Shown here: positions 1 to 10,635 of the stretch, one piece after another
Numbering within the stretch: position 1 is the stretch's first letter
Layout of the letters: every line of letters starts with the position of its first letter
From: Tipula vernalis
Taxonomy: Eukaryota; Arthropoda; Insecta; Diptera; Tipulidae
Direction: 5' to 3'
Assembly (NCBI GenBank): GCA_958295665.1
Contig: OY282560.1
Location: 88,760,311 to 88,824,310 of the forward strand
Length of the DNA: 64,000 nucleotides
Translations under genes and position numbers: made by a program
The notes under the pieces: generated by a model
Told to the model about the DNA's origin: nothing
Seen by the model: only the letters and a program-made list of their open reading frames with translations
Database searches by the model: none

Positions 1-558
1 ACCAGCCGAGCAATTTCCGAAGATACCGTTAGGACCATCAAAGATACCTTTAGGACCATAATTGATTGATTTTTCCCGGAATCGAATATCAATTTTACGC
101 TCAGCTCAAAAAAATGTATTCTATTATGTACTATAAATTGATGGAAAGGGTGCAATTTTGCGAAGACGAACTTTTAAACCGAGCTGGGGAAAATTACTTC
201 ACGGCAATCTTCATCTTCATTTATTGATTGTGGGCTAAATGTAGTGTAGTTAAGTATTTAGGCTACAATTGCTTCAATTTAAAAAAGCTGAACACAATCA
301 AATTATTGAAGATACATTTAAATTACTAGGGCCCACTAAAACCAGAAACCGACATTAGAGAAAGCCTATAACACGATTATCACCATAAGGCCAACATAAA
401 CAGCAGGCAATTTTAACACCAAAAATATAAAGGGCTGAAACTTCATGAGGTGGTCAGAACTTCCGTTTTGATTAATTTAACTCCCACATTAATCCCGAAA
501 TGTATCTTTTAAGTCAATCTTCAGCTCAGCCTTCAACTCAATATATAAATCAATCTCC
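1..558. other. Left flank of the LTR element, no gene seen
   Basis: AT-rich sequence with no convincing reading frame. A short imperfect direct repeat built on AGATACC and TTAGGACCAT lies between about 20 and 60. I see no RNA gene or transposon ends here. The last four bases before the LTR element, ACCT at 559-562, are its target-site duplication. Confidence 0.6.
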
Positions 559-562
559 ACCT
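559..562. repeat. Target-site duplication ACCT (left copy)
   Basis: ACCT immediately precedes the TG of the left LTR and recurs at 9992-9995 just after the CA of the right LTR. A 4-bp duplication is usual for several insect Ty3/gypsy lineages. The match fixes both outer ends of the element. Confidence 0.85.
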
Positions 563-2165
563 TGTTACAGATCCTCCCGGCGACCAACACGTTTCAATAA
601 CATTGGTATAGCTTCAGTGGAAATTGGCGGGTTCTTTGTCGTCGGAATCTTTTGGACCGCACAAACCATTCGTGTTGCTAAAAAAAAAACTTGACCCTCA
701 CTTTCGATACTCAAACATGTTCTTGCCTCCCCCCATCATCACCCAATAAAAAAAAATTATTCCATATTTTTTTTGTTAATAATTATTAAATTAAAACCAA
801 AATTTTAATACAAACGTAACACATCCGATCGTATAATCTCACATAAGTATGTGCTTTCTAAGTACACCAAACTATTATATATTAACTTATAACACAAAAT
901 TTATGCAATATATACAAAAAAAAAATTCATGGTTGTTGGAGTAAGTGGTGCATATAACCACAAAAAAAAAAATCATTACATTTGTAAAAACCAAACTCAC
1001 CACTATCAACAGCTCCGGCCAAGAGTACTCTCCGCTTGTGCTACAAGATAGCTGAAAATTTTCAAAAAAAATCACTCCAACCACACAAATTCTTTTCTTT
1101 TTCTTTTAAATTTTTCTTAACTACGATTATTATATTTTTTCTTTAAAATTTTTTTTTCTTAAATCTAGTGGTCGGTATTCACTATAACATTTATCGTTTC
1201 TTTATCTTTTTTTTAGCTTATTTCTTAAATTAAAATCTATTTAAATAAAGGTTTTTTTTTTTTTCACACTCAAGCACTATCATTTATGAGCACTATACTA
1301 TATCGGTAAAACAGCTGGAAGTGGGCTGCTTTACTGGAATATTTTCGACCAAAAATATTTATCCAAAAATGAGGCACCACCCTATGCTAATATAGCTAAC
1401 CGGGACTTTGCCGCTAATGCAAATAAAGATTTAAAACAATTTTTCCTGGTAGCGTATGACCGTTATTAATTCACCTATTCACCAAAGACAAAGTGTGGAC
1501 ATTAGTTCACTATCATTAAATCTATAAGAATTGCCACATAACTTACCAAAAGGAATTTTGCCTTAAAATTTGGGCATCAAATATACGTAGATTTTGATGA
1601 AATTTTTCTTTTTTTGCAATCGAAATCCACGTAAACACAATTATTTTTATTTTCGGTATTAATATAGTCTTTACTAAGAATTTAAAACAAATTATTTTGT
1701 TTTGTGACTATATCATATACCTAATTCACTGATACATTCGATTTTACATGGTCAACCACATAGTAACTTGTCGGTTGCCTCAAGTGAAATGAAACCATTG
1801 AAGTAATTTCTTTTTTTTTGTTTTCTGTACCGCTAAACAATTTTCACTTATATACTTGTAATGTATACATGCAAAATATAGTATATACAAAAAAAATAAG
1901 TATATCAGCTGATACGTTTATGTATTTATAATTCTGTGACAATTTGACCATTTTATTGTCCATAACAATAGAAATGCAATACACATTCTAAAAAAAATCC
2001 CAATATAAATCATTGCTATGAATCACAACCATCAGGAAATTCATCACGAAACACAATGATCGTCATTATTTAATAAATAACCTCTTCGCCAGGGATACCC
2101 ACCCTACTGAATTTGATAGTAAAACTTACGTAAAAAAAAAAAAAAATTATTCGTCACCCGTAACA
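563..2165 (-). repeat. 3' LTR of the Ty3/gypsy element (1603 bp)
   Basis: This LTR matches the right LTR at a constant offset of 7827 bases up to a T run near 1251-1264. There it has 13 Ts against 12, after which the offset is 7826. I saw no substitution in the segments I compared. The body is very AT-rich with many A and T runs. A 65-codon frame inside both LTRs (887-1084 here) starts at a non-ATG codon and shows no family features, so I do not call it a gene. Confidence 0.95.
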
Positions 2166-2270
2166 GCACAGATTCATGTTACCGACCCAAAATCAAAAGG
2201 GAAGATGGAACTGAACAAAAAAAACACTGGTGCCGATATTACCTTCTTAATCGTAAGTGTATGTGCGAAA
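2166..2270 (-). other. pol to 3' LTR spacer; no clear polypurine tract
   Basis: Only 105 bases separate the pol stop from the 3' LTR, which leaves no room for an env gene. On the sense (minus) strand the bases just before the LTR are not a continuous purine run. The plus-strand primer is therefore atypical, degenerate or placed elsewhere. The LTR boundary itself is secure, because both LTRs and the ACCT duplication agree on it. Confidence 0.7.
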
Positions 2271-5200
2271 CTACACTCGGATGTCTTTTGAATGAAAAAT
2301 TCCTAAACTTTTCCTCGGGTCATCTATTATCTCATACATTACGTTTCCAATTTTCTTGGAAATTACCCCGCTCAAAAATTGTGCTGCAAATTTAGCGCAG
2401 AATTTGTTTGCCGCGTCACTCTGTGGGTGTGCTCGAACAAAAACCTTCTGACCTATTGAATATTTTACCGGACGTGTTCGTAAATTGTAGCGTTTCGCAC
2501 TCCGATCATAAGCTAGTTGAATGTTTGCTTTGACTTGTTGATGTATTAGAGACAATCTCGCAGACAGAGGTAGCATTATTTCACCTTCGGAGATACCTTC
2601 TATTTTCCTGAGCAGCTGATAGTCTTGCCCATGATTTATCTTATGATACCCAAATAGTAAAAAATGAGGTGTATTTTTCACAGTTTCATGAAAACTATTT
2701 CTTATTGCTGAAGCTATTTCAGACAAATAGCGATCCCATGTAGTGTGTTTGTCAGCAACGTATGCCCTTATTGCACAGATAATGGAGCGGTTTACACGTT
2801 CTGATGCATTCGATTGTGGACTGTAGAGAGCTGTTTTTGAATCACCCACCCCAAACTCGGATAATAAGGCTTTATACTCTGTGCTCTTAAATTGAGTACC
2901 GTTGTCCGAATGAATAATTTCTGGTACTCCATATACGCAAAACACTTCTTCTCTTAAAAATTGAGTGATTTGTTGAGCTGTGCCTTTCGTTAATGCCTTG
3001 AGCAGCACATATTTCGTTAGGTGATCTAAGACGATTAATATCATTGTTTTACCGTGAGTTGATCGAGGATACGGGCCTAATAGATCAATATACAAGCGTT
3101 GCCATGGCCGGTCGACTTTAAACAAATTCCCCATTGGTGGACGTGTCTGTTGATTGGTTGGTTTTGTTGTTTTGCAGGTCTCGCATTGTGTTACATACTC
3201 ATGTACCTGTCTTGCCATACCGGGCCAAAAATAATAGCGTCTCAATTTTTCTAGTGTTTTGGCTACACCCCCATGTGATGACAAAGGTTCGTCATGTGCC
3301 TCTCTAATCAGGTCATGTCTTAACGCCGTAGGCATCCATAACTTCCAAACCGACAAATCTGATAGTTCAGAGGATCTTTTTGGCTCGAGCCTGATGAAAA
3401 TATAAGTCCCTTCGACTCTAAATGCTGGATAACTGTTCTGATCTGACAGTATGTTATTCCTTAGTTTGACATATTCCTGTTCCTCAAAATGTATGGTCTG
3501 AAATTTATCTAAATTTAACATTTTAATATTTTCACTAAACTCTTCTATTGTATCACAGTAGGCACGGGATAGAGCATCGGGCACTACATTATCTTTACCC
3601 TTCTGGTGTTCTATAAGAAATTTAAAACCTTGTAGTTTTAAACTCCATCTGGCTAATCTCCCGTGTAAATCGCGTTGTGTCATTAGCCATTTCAAGCTTG
3701 CATGGTCCGTTATGATGGTAAACTCGTGACCTTCGATGTAAGCCCGAAATTTTTTTACTGCCAATACAGCGGCCAAACACTCTAATTCGGTCACTGTGTA
3801 ATTCTTTTGAGCTGAATTTAACTTTTGTGACATATATGAAATGGGTTGCTCATTCCCTTCGTCGTCTTTTTGGTACAATACCGCCCCCACACCTTCAGAA
3901 CTTGCATCGCACCTAATGAAAAATTCCTCGTTATATCTTGGATTAATTAAAACTGGTGCTGTGGTTAGAATTTGTTTGAGGGAGTCAAACGCTTGCTGTG
4001 CTTTCTCATTCCATTGAAATTTTCCCTTTTTTAGACAGTCCGTTATCGGAGCTGAAATGCTCGAATAATTGCAGATAAACCTCCTGTACCATCCTGATAA
4101 GCCTAAGAATCGCCTAATTTGTTTGACGCTGGTTGGTATAGGGAAGTTCATAATTGCTTCTACCTTGCTTGGGTCTGGTTTTAGTCCTGCCTCTCCTACT
4201 ATGTAGCCCAAATACTTTATCTGTTTCATTACGAACTTACTTTTTTCAATGTTTAGCGTCAGTCCTGCCGTCCGTAGTAAGTCTGCAGTCAGCTGTAACA
4301 GTTCAAAGTGCTCCTGCAATGTGCCGCTGACGACAAGCAGATCATCCAAATAAACAAATATTTTATCCTGAAGCTCATGAGGTATAACTTTGTCCATCAA
4401 GCGACACATTGATTGGGCTGAATTGCACAGCCCAAACGGCATCACTTTGAACTGATACAGCGGCCGTCCCGGTACTGTAAAAGCCGTTTTGTCCCTAGCA
4501 GACTCCGCAAGCGGAATCTGCCAGAATGCGTCCTTCAGGTCAAGTCCAGTTATGTATTTGGTCTCGTTCAATCGTCCCAGTAGTCCGTCAATTAGTGGCA
4601 GCGGATAGGCGTCCTTCTTGGTTATGGCGTTAACTTTTCTGGCGTCCAGACATAGTCTCGATTTCCCATTTGCTTTTGGAACTAGCGTCACTGGAGAACT
4701 CCACGAACTATTGCTGACTTCTATTACCCCTAATCCTAGCATACGGTCTATTTCCTCGTTCAAGCTTTTTTGTACTGCAGGCGATATGGAGTAATATCGT
4801 TGTTTTATGGGCTTGCATCCCTCCATAATTTCAATATCATGCTCGTGCAGTTTAGTTTTTCCTAGTCCTTCTTTCTGTGACGAGGGAAACATAGCAATAA
4901 TTTTATCAAGCGTAGATTTTTCTTGTGGAATGAGGGCATGTTGGTTATAATTTTCGGGTTGCGACGTCGTAGAACATTTAATTGAGTTTAACGTTGGAAA
5001 TATATTAAAAGCTTCCCAAAAATCGATACCCAAGTAAAGTGGTGCTTCAAGTGTGGGTACGATGCAAAATTTTATTTTAGCTGTTTTTGAGCCAAAAGTA
5101 ACTGGTAGCCATGCGTAGCCTAGAATCGTATTTAGCGTTCCGTCAGCAGTTTTAATTTTAGAAGTTAATTTGTGGAAATCTTTATTTATAGATTTAAAAA

Positions 5201-5618
5201 ATTCTAAAGATCCCTTTCCCAAAACGCTCACGGATGCCCCACTATCCAAAAGACCATTAATTTGCTTACTGTCAACAATTACATCTACAAATGGTCGAGG
5301 ATCATTGACTGCAAAACACTTTATTATGGAGGATACACAATTTTGTTTTAGTCTTCGCTTATTTCGGAAGTATGAAACTGATCTACCGATTTTTTTATGC
5401 TTGGATGATAGAAAATTAGAAAAATTATTTGATAATGTTTGGCTGATAATTTTATTATTATTAAGTTCTAATATAGGTGTTGTACATAAGTTAGAATTTG
5501 AATTTAAGCTGAGGGTCTTGAATTCGGGTCTTGTTGAGTCGAATTCCCTCCGTAGCGTGATCCCCTCGACAAATTCACACCCGGCCGAAAGTTTTCCGTC
5601 CCACTTTTCAGCTGGCAC
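2271..5618 (-). CDS. pol: Pol polyprotein: protease, reverse transcriptase, RNase H, integrase
   Basis: This frame encodes the replication enzymes of the LTR element. Counting from the first codon of the open frame, the protease motif DSGA is at residues 125-128. Reverse transcriptase spans roughly 265-440 with catalytic YLDD at 423-426. RNase H begins near 565 (RCDASSEGVGA). The integrase zinc finger uses H775, H782, C812 and C815, and its core acidic residues are D845, D905 and E940. D905 to E940 leaves 34 residues, one fewer than the usual 35, with the gap just before the glutamate. The frame opens at GTG (5618) directly after an in-frame TGA at 5619-5621, so it is not started independently. 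It lies in the -1 frame relative to gag, and the 115-base overlap 5504-5618 is the only window for frameshifting. The stop is TAG at 2271-2273. Confidence 0.95.
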   Translation of the reverse strand: MPAEKWDGKLSAGCEFVEGITLRREFDSTRPEFKTLSLNSNSNLCTTPILELNNNKIISQTLSNNFSNFLSSKHKKIGRSVSYFRNKRRLKQNCVSSIIKCFAVNDPRPFVDVIVDSKQINGLLDSGASVSVLGKGSLEFFKSINKDFHKLTSKIKTADGTLNTILGYAWLPVTFGSKTAKIKFCIVPTLEAPLYLGIDFWEAFNIFPTLNSIKCSTTSQPENYNQHALIPQEKSTLDKIIAMFPSSQKEGLGKTKLHEHDIEIMEGCKPIKQRYYSISPAVQKSLNEEIDRMLGLGVIEVSNSSWSSPVTLVPKANGKSRLCLDARKVNAITKKDAYPLPLIDGLLGRLNETKYITGLDLKDAFWQIPLAESARDKTAFTVPGRPLYQFKVMPFGLCNSAQSMCRLMDKVIPHELQDKIFVYLDDLLVVSGTLQEHFELLQLTADLLRTAGLTLNIEKSKFVMKQIKYLGYIVGEAGLKPDPSKVEAIMNFPIPTSVKQIRRFLGLSGWYRRFICNYSSISAPITDCLKKGKFQWNEKAQQAFDSLKQILTTAPVLINPRYNEEFFIRCDASSEGVGAVLYQKDDEGNEQPISYMSQKLNSAQKNYTVTELECLAAVLAVKKFRAYIEGHEFTIITDHASLKWLMTQRDLHGRLARWSLKLQGFKFLIEHQKGKDNVVPDALSRAYCDTIEEFSENIKMLNLDKFQTIHFEEQEYVKLRNNILSDQNSYPAFRVEGTYIFIRLEPKRSSELSDLSVWKLWMPTALRHDLIREAHDEPLSSHGGVAKTLEKLRRYYFWPGMARQVHEYVTQCETCKTTKPTNQQTRPPMGNLFKVDRPWQRLYIDLLGPYPRSTHGKTMILIVLDHLTKYVLLKALTKGTAQQITQFLREEVFCVYGVPEIIHSDNGTQFKSTEYKALLSEFGVGDSKTALYSPQSNASERVNRSIICAIRAYVADKHTTWDRYLSEIASAIRNSFHETVKNTPHFLLFGYHKINHGQDYQLLRKIEGISEGEIMLPLSARLSLIHQQVKANIQLAYDRSAKRYNLRTRPVKYSIGQKVFVRAHPQSDAANKFCAKFAAQFLSGVISKKIGNVMYEIIDDPRKSLGIFHSKDIRV

Positions 5619-7240
5619 TCAGGACAGCTTGGCTTTCGTACGTTAGCTGCGCCACATCCGAAACAAAAAATATTCAGCAACTCTTGTGGGCAATCCTGAT
5701 AGCGGTGTCCTAAGTCCTTGCAGTTCCAACAAATAAGTTGGATGGAATTTGGATGAAATTGTACTTTCTTAAACGCGTTAATATCTTCGACTTCTTCATT
5801 GTTTTGATTAAATGACGGTGGCTGGCTGAACTTCATCCTCTCGTTCGATCTCGGGTTGAGATCCATTCTTTCCATCTCGTGAGAAAGTTCATTTATAATA
5901 CGCCGACGAGGAATCGATGCATCCGTGAACCTGCGTGGATCGTATCCTGTTTGCTCCCACATGTGTTCAAAACGCTGACAAAGAACTCTCAGATCTTCGA
6001 CTGTTTTTATTGACTTCTGATAGGGCAATGTCACATTTTGTAAGGCTGGTATCATATTTTTGCATAAACGGTAAATTATACGGCTCTCAGACATTCGATG
6101 CTGCAGTCTCGCGTTTAGCTTCTGAACACCTAATGCAAAGTCAGAAAATGTCTCTCGGTTCCCTTGGTGTCGCCGAAGGATCTGCTCAAGAATTGCATCC
6201 TCATAGTCAAACGAGCTAAAATATGACAAGATAGCAGATTTTATTAAAGCCCATGACGGGTTCGGGTTGTCCCTCTTAAATAACCAAAACCAGTCTTCTG
6301 CTTTTTTTGATAGAAACAGGTGGATGACTTTTGGCAGATACTCCTCGGGAAATCCATCATTGTTGGCCATTTGTTCCAAACGGTAAATAAAATCATGGAT
6401 ATTGTGTGAATCACTACCGTCAAAAGATAAATTCCAGTTTTGCCGTAATTTGTAGTTATTATGAAATTGGTATCCTGTTTTTGTACTATTTTTTGCAGGT
6501 TGATTCATCAAACTTTGCTGTTGTGGTCTGGCATCATTTTGAGAGAAATCCAATGTGTGGTCTTCCTCTGCCCTAGCGCTACTTCGCCGAAGATTAATCT
6601 GGGAAAAAAACTCAGCCACCGACTCCTTTAAATCCTTCGCTTCTGTTGATAAATTATCTTCATGACTTTCCAGTGGCATCTGTGGTTGGACTGCGTTTCG
6701 GGAAGTAATCGCCTGTACCGGATCAACTGATTTCTTTTGTGAGACAGTTACGTCTCTTCGATTTGCTCGATTTACTGGATTATTTACATTATTTCCGTTT
6801 GCTATGGAATTATCCGCCGTCGAAGTGCAGTAGTCTGTATATAATTTCGCATGCCAATTGTAAATCCTACGAATGGTACTGGATATATTTGAAATGTTTC
6901 CAATATTGCCAAAAGTATTAAATAATCTTTCAATTCGATCTTTGTAGTGAGTTGCTTTTGCCAAAGACTTAACTACAGATTCAAATGGTGGAGCAACCCC
7001 TTGTTCTAGCATTAACCGTGACAGTTCTTCACATACTTCTTGACAAATCTCCAGTTCTGCCTCTGAATCTGACTTGACATGCGAACTAATCGGTCTTAAA
7101 CTCTTGTCAGCAGCCTCTGCTGATAGAGAGCCTAACAAAAATTTTGTAGAATCTTGGGTTTTAATAGATAACCCTCTGACAAAATATTCTATCTCTAATT
7201 CAGATTGAGAAAGGTTGTTCAAATATGTGGCGGGCTCCAT
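5504..7240 (-). CDS. gag: Gag protein with two C-terminal zinc knuckles
   Basis: The 578-residue protein starts at a true ATG (7238-7240). It should form the particle core and bind genomic RNA. The N-terminal half is helical and acidic with no recognised motif, followed by a retrotransposon-type capsid region around residues 280-430 containing RQNWNLSFDGSDS. A CCHC knuckle, CWNCKDLGHRYQDC, starts near residue 504. A second cysteine cluster lies near 526-542 (CFGC...CPEC) and has no histidine in the usual place. The C-terminal tail overlaps pol in another frame. No textbook X XXY YYZ slip site in the correct frame is visible in the overlap; the A-rich segments near 5600 are the best candidates. 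The translation is uninterrupted. Confidence 0.93.
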   Translation of the reverse strand: MEPATYLNNLSQSELEIEYFVRGLSIKTQDSTKFLLGSLSAEAADKSLRPISSHVKSDSEAELEICQEVCEELSRLMLEQGVAPPFESVVKSLAKATHYKDRIERLFNTFGNIGNISNISSTIRRIYNWHAKLYTDYCTSTADNSIANGNNVNNPVNRANRRDVTVSQKKSVDPVQAITSRNAVQPQMPLESHEDNLSTEAKDLKESVAEFFSQINLRRSSARAEEDHTLDFSQNDARPQQQSLMNQPAKNSTKTGYQFHNNYKLRQNWNLSFDGSDSHNIHDFIYRLEQMANNDGFPEEYLPKVIHLFLSKKAEDWFWLFKRDNPNPSWALIKSAILSYFSSFDYEDAILEQILRRHQGNRETFSDFALGVQKLNARLQHRMSESRIIYRLCKNMIPALQNVTLPYQKSIKTVEDLRVLCQRFEHMWEQTGYDPRRFTDASIPRRRIINELSHEMERMDLNPRSNERMKFSQPPSFNQNNEEVEDINAFKKVQFHPNSIQLICWNCKDLGHRYQDCPQELLNIFCFGCGAANVRKPSCPECQLKSGTENFRPGVNLSRGSRYGGNSTQQDPNSRPSA

Positions 7241-8368
7241 GTTTCCGTAAATGACAGATCGAGAAAAAAAATAAACTAAAAAAGGTTGAAGCTAAAGATC
7301 TATAAATTCAAACGAATGCTTCCGACTTTTATCCTGAGTAATAAAGAAAATTGTGTGGGTAAGTTAAAAGCTTGCTGATCAATCTACAGCTATATTGGTT
7401 TAATAATTGATTGTGCAAATTGTTAGCAAACCTAACTATAAAGTAATAATGGAAAAATAACTAAGCTTTAACAAAAATAACGATACCTAAACCCAAATAA
7501 TAAAATAATAAAACCCAATAATTGCAATAACAGTGCTTAAATATTATATCGATAATATAAAAATAACCAGCAAAAATATTCAATGTATAAATATAAATTC
7601 AAATAAAAAAAAACGATAATATGTTTGATAAATGATACGATGGTGATGATGTGAGGTGCAGTTGCTGAGTTCGAAAGCGATTATCCAATTGTAGGTAAAT
7701 TGTTATAATGTTAAATGAAAATTTATAATGAAACTAAACCAAAATTCTTACTGAGTTCCAAACGAGAAATTAACCATTTTAAATCTTGACGGGATCTAAA
7801 CCACAGAATCACTGTGTAATCAACCGACTAGAAATCAAACTGTACTCAATCATTAATACTCAACAGACATTTGGTTAAAAAAAACTAAACAAAAACTGAT
7901 ATTGAAAATTCTTTTTTTTTTCTTAGAGCTTTCCTGTGCAGAAATCATTAATGCGTGATCAATGAGAACTCACGAAATCATCGTGTTTCAATCATTGATG
8001 ACACAATAAGAAATCGATACACAAACTCTCTAGAATAAAAAATAAAAAAAAATTGTAATTAAAAAACTGTATTTTCAAAATGTTAACCACCCGCTAATAA
8101 AACAAATAAAAAGACCGTTTAAGTGAAGCTAACTGAAATTTAAGAAAAGTAACCAACGAAATAATTTAACAAAAAGAACTGTAATTACATTAAAATAATT
8201 CTGCGGTACTTAAGGTTACATATGTTAAGCAGAGAAGCTGCCGGATGTCTTATTAGGACTACCTATTGAGAAAAAAAACACTATTACACCTTTAATATCT
8301 AAAATTGGACAATACCATTACTGATATGTGAAAAAAAATAATTTGACCGTTAGGTAAACGACCTTCGG
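7241..8368 (-). other. Untranslated leader of the LTR element
   Basis: The 1.1 kb between the primer site and the gag start is AT-rich and has no long frame on the sense strand. It should hold packaging and translation signals, but none is recognisable by eye. Confidence 0.7.
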
Positions 8369-8386
8369 GTCCCTGTTTCGGCGCCA
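8369..8386 (-). promoter_or_regulatory. Primer-binding site, tRNA-Lys type
   Basis: On the sense strand the sequence is TGGCGCCGAAACAGGGAC, three bases after the end of the 5' LTR. It matches the complement of the 3' end of tRNA-Lys (the type used by lentiviruses, TGGCGCCCGAACAGGGAC) at 17 of 18 positions. It would prime minus-strand DNA synthesis. Confidence 0.85.
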
Positions 8387-8389
8387 TTT

Positions 8390-9991
8390 TGTTACAGATC
8401 CTCCCGGCGACCAACACGTTTCAATAACATTGGTATAGCTTCAGTGGAAATTGGCGGGTTCTTTGTCGTCGGAATCTTTTGGACCGCACAAACCATTCGT
8501 GTTGCTAAAAAAAAAACTTGACCCTCACTTTCGATACTCAAACATGTTCTTGCCTCCCCCCATCATCACCCAATAAAAAAAAATTATTCCATATTTTTTT
8601 TGTTAATAATTATTAAATTAAAACCAAAATTTTAATACAAACGTAACACATCCGATCGTATAATCTCACATAAGTATGTGCTTTCTAAGTACACCAAACT
8701 ATTATATATTAACTTATAACACAAAATTTATGCAATATATACAAAAAAAAAATTCATGGTTGTTGGAGTAAGTGGTGCATATAACCACAAAAAAAAAAAT
8801 CATTACATTTGTAAAAACCAAACTCACCACTATCAACAGCTCCGGCCAAGAGTACTCTCCGCTTGTGCTACAAGATAGCTGAAAATTTTCAAAAAAAATC
8901 ACTCCAACCACACAAATTCTTTTCTTTTTCTTTTAAATTTTTCTTAACTACGATTATTATATTTTTTCTTTAAAATTTTTTTTTCTTAAATCTAGTGGTC
9001 GGTATTCACTATAACATTTATCGTTTCTTTATCTTTTTTTTAGCTTATTTCTTAAATTAAAATCTATTTAAATAAAGGTTTTTTTTTTTTCACACTCAAG
9101 CACTATCATTTATGAGCACTATACTATATCGGTAAAACAGCTGGAAGTGGGCTGCTTTACTGGAATATTTTCGACCAAAAATATTTATCCAAAAATGAGG
9201 CACCACCCTATGCTAATATAGCTAACCGGGACTTTGCCGCTAATGCAAATAAAGATTTAAAACAATTTTTCCTGGTAGCGTATGACCGTTATTAATTCAC
9301 CTATTCACCAAAGACAAAGTGTGGACATTAGTTCACTATCATTAAATCTATAAGAATTGCCACATAACTTACCAAAAGGAATTTTGCCTTAAAATTTGGG
9401 CATCAAATATACGTAGATTTTGATGAAATTTTTCTTTTTTTGCAATCGAAATCCACGTAAACACAATTATTTTTATTTTCGGTATTAATATAGTCTTTAC
9501 TAAGAATTTAAAACAAATTATTTTGTTTTGTGACTATATCATATACCTAATTCACTGATACATTCGATTTTACATGGTCAACCACATAGTAACTTGTCGG
9601 TTGCCTCAAGTGAAATGAAACCATTGAAGTAATTTCTTTTTTTTTGTTTTCTGTACCGCTAAACAATTTTCACTTATATACTTGTAATGTATACATGCAA
9701 AATATAGTATATACAAAAAAAATAAGTATATCAGCTGATACGTTTATGTATTTATAATTCTGTGACAATTTGACCATTTTATTGTCCATAACAATAGAAA
9801 TGCAATACACATTCTAAAAAAAATCCCAATATAAATCATTGCTATGAATCACAACCATCAGGAAATTCATCACGAAACACAATGATCGTCATTATTTAAT
9901 AAATAACCTCTTCGCCAGGGATACCCACCCTACTGAATTTGATAGTAAAACTTACGTAAAAAAAAAAAAAAATTATTCGTCACCCGTAACA
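8390..9991 (-). repeat. 5' LTR of the Ty3/gypsy element (1602 bp)
   Basis: This is the partner of the LTR at 563-2165 and differs from it by one T in a homopolymer. It ends next to the second ACCT copy (9992-9995). It should carry the promoter, but with so many A/T runs I cannot pick a TATA or polyadenylation signal with confidence. Confidence 0.95.
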
Positions 9992-9995
9992 ACCT

Positions 9996-10635
9996 CAATT
10001 GCAGCATAATTCTAATCGCAATCACCAAATTAATTTTTGGATAAAATTCCACAATATGGCCAGAAAAAATAAATAAATGAAATTTGACATACGCCTGTCC
10101 AATTTCATGATAATCGGTTAAGAAATAGCCAAGTTTCATCTTACTTTGCCATATTCCAGAAATACATCCATAAATCACTTTAGAATCCCATTTCCATGGC
10201 AAATGTCAAATTTAACTCAAATCCGTTAAGAAATAGCCAAGTTCCGCCCTAACTGGCCATATTCCAGAAATTCGTTAAAAATCATTTTAGAATCCCATTT
10301 ACAATGCATATGTGATGTCAAATTTTATCGTAACGGTTAAGGAACGGCCAAGTTCCATCTTACCTTGCCATATTCCAGAGCTTTATCCAAAAATTATTTT
10401 AGAATCCCATTTCCAACGCATTTGTCAAATTTCATCATAATTGGTTAAGAAATAGTCAAGTTCCATCGTACTTGGTCATATTCCAGAACTTTATCCAAAA
10501 ATCGTTTTAGAATCACATTTCCATCACCCACATCAAATTTCGTCATAATTGGTTAAAAAATAGCCAAAACCATTTGAATATCTCATTTCCATTGGAAATG
10601 CTGAATTTCATCAAAATCGGATAAGGCAAATGTCA
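9996..10635. repeat. Tandem repeat, unit about 108 bp, 4-5 degenerate copies
   Basis: The landmark AGAATCCCATTT or a close variant recurs at about 10182, 10289, 10401 and 10509, with a shortened copy near 10577. Spacings are 107, 112, 108 and about 68. Other shared words are GGTTAAGAAATAG, CCATATTCCAGA and TTTATCCAAAAAT. The first part (about 10033-10062) holds an inverted copy of the CCATATTCCAGAACTTTATCC portion, so the array starts with a reversed fragment. The LTR element inserted at its left edge. Confidence 0.8.

Larger units (their letters stand above)
563..9991 (-). mobile_element. Complete Ty3/gypsy LTR retrotransposon (9.43 kb), gag-pol, no env
   Basis: This element is in minus-strand orientation. 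Its 5' LTR is 8390-9991 and its 3' LTR is 563-2165. The LTRs begin TGTTAC and end GTAACA, so the termini form a 6-bp inverted repeat. A tRNA-Lys-type primer site follows the 5' LTR, then a 1.1-kb leader, gag and pol in different frames, and only 105 bp before the 3' LTR, so there is no envelope gene. Domain order is protease, reverse transcriptase, RNase H, integrase, which defines Ty3/gypsy. Long LTRs, a lysine primer site and the integrase sequence NASERVNR recall the Osvaldo/Ulysses group of fly elements, but that placement is inference. Both reading frames are open and the LTRs are almost identical, so insertion was recent and the copy may be functional. Confidence 0.95.

Noticed and set aside
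887..1084. Identical 65-codon minus-strand frame in both LTRs (also 8714-8911)
   Set aside because: It starts at a non-ATG codon, has no homology I recognise, and is duplicated simply because LTRs are duplicated.
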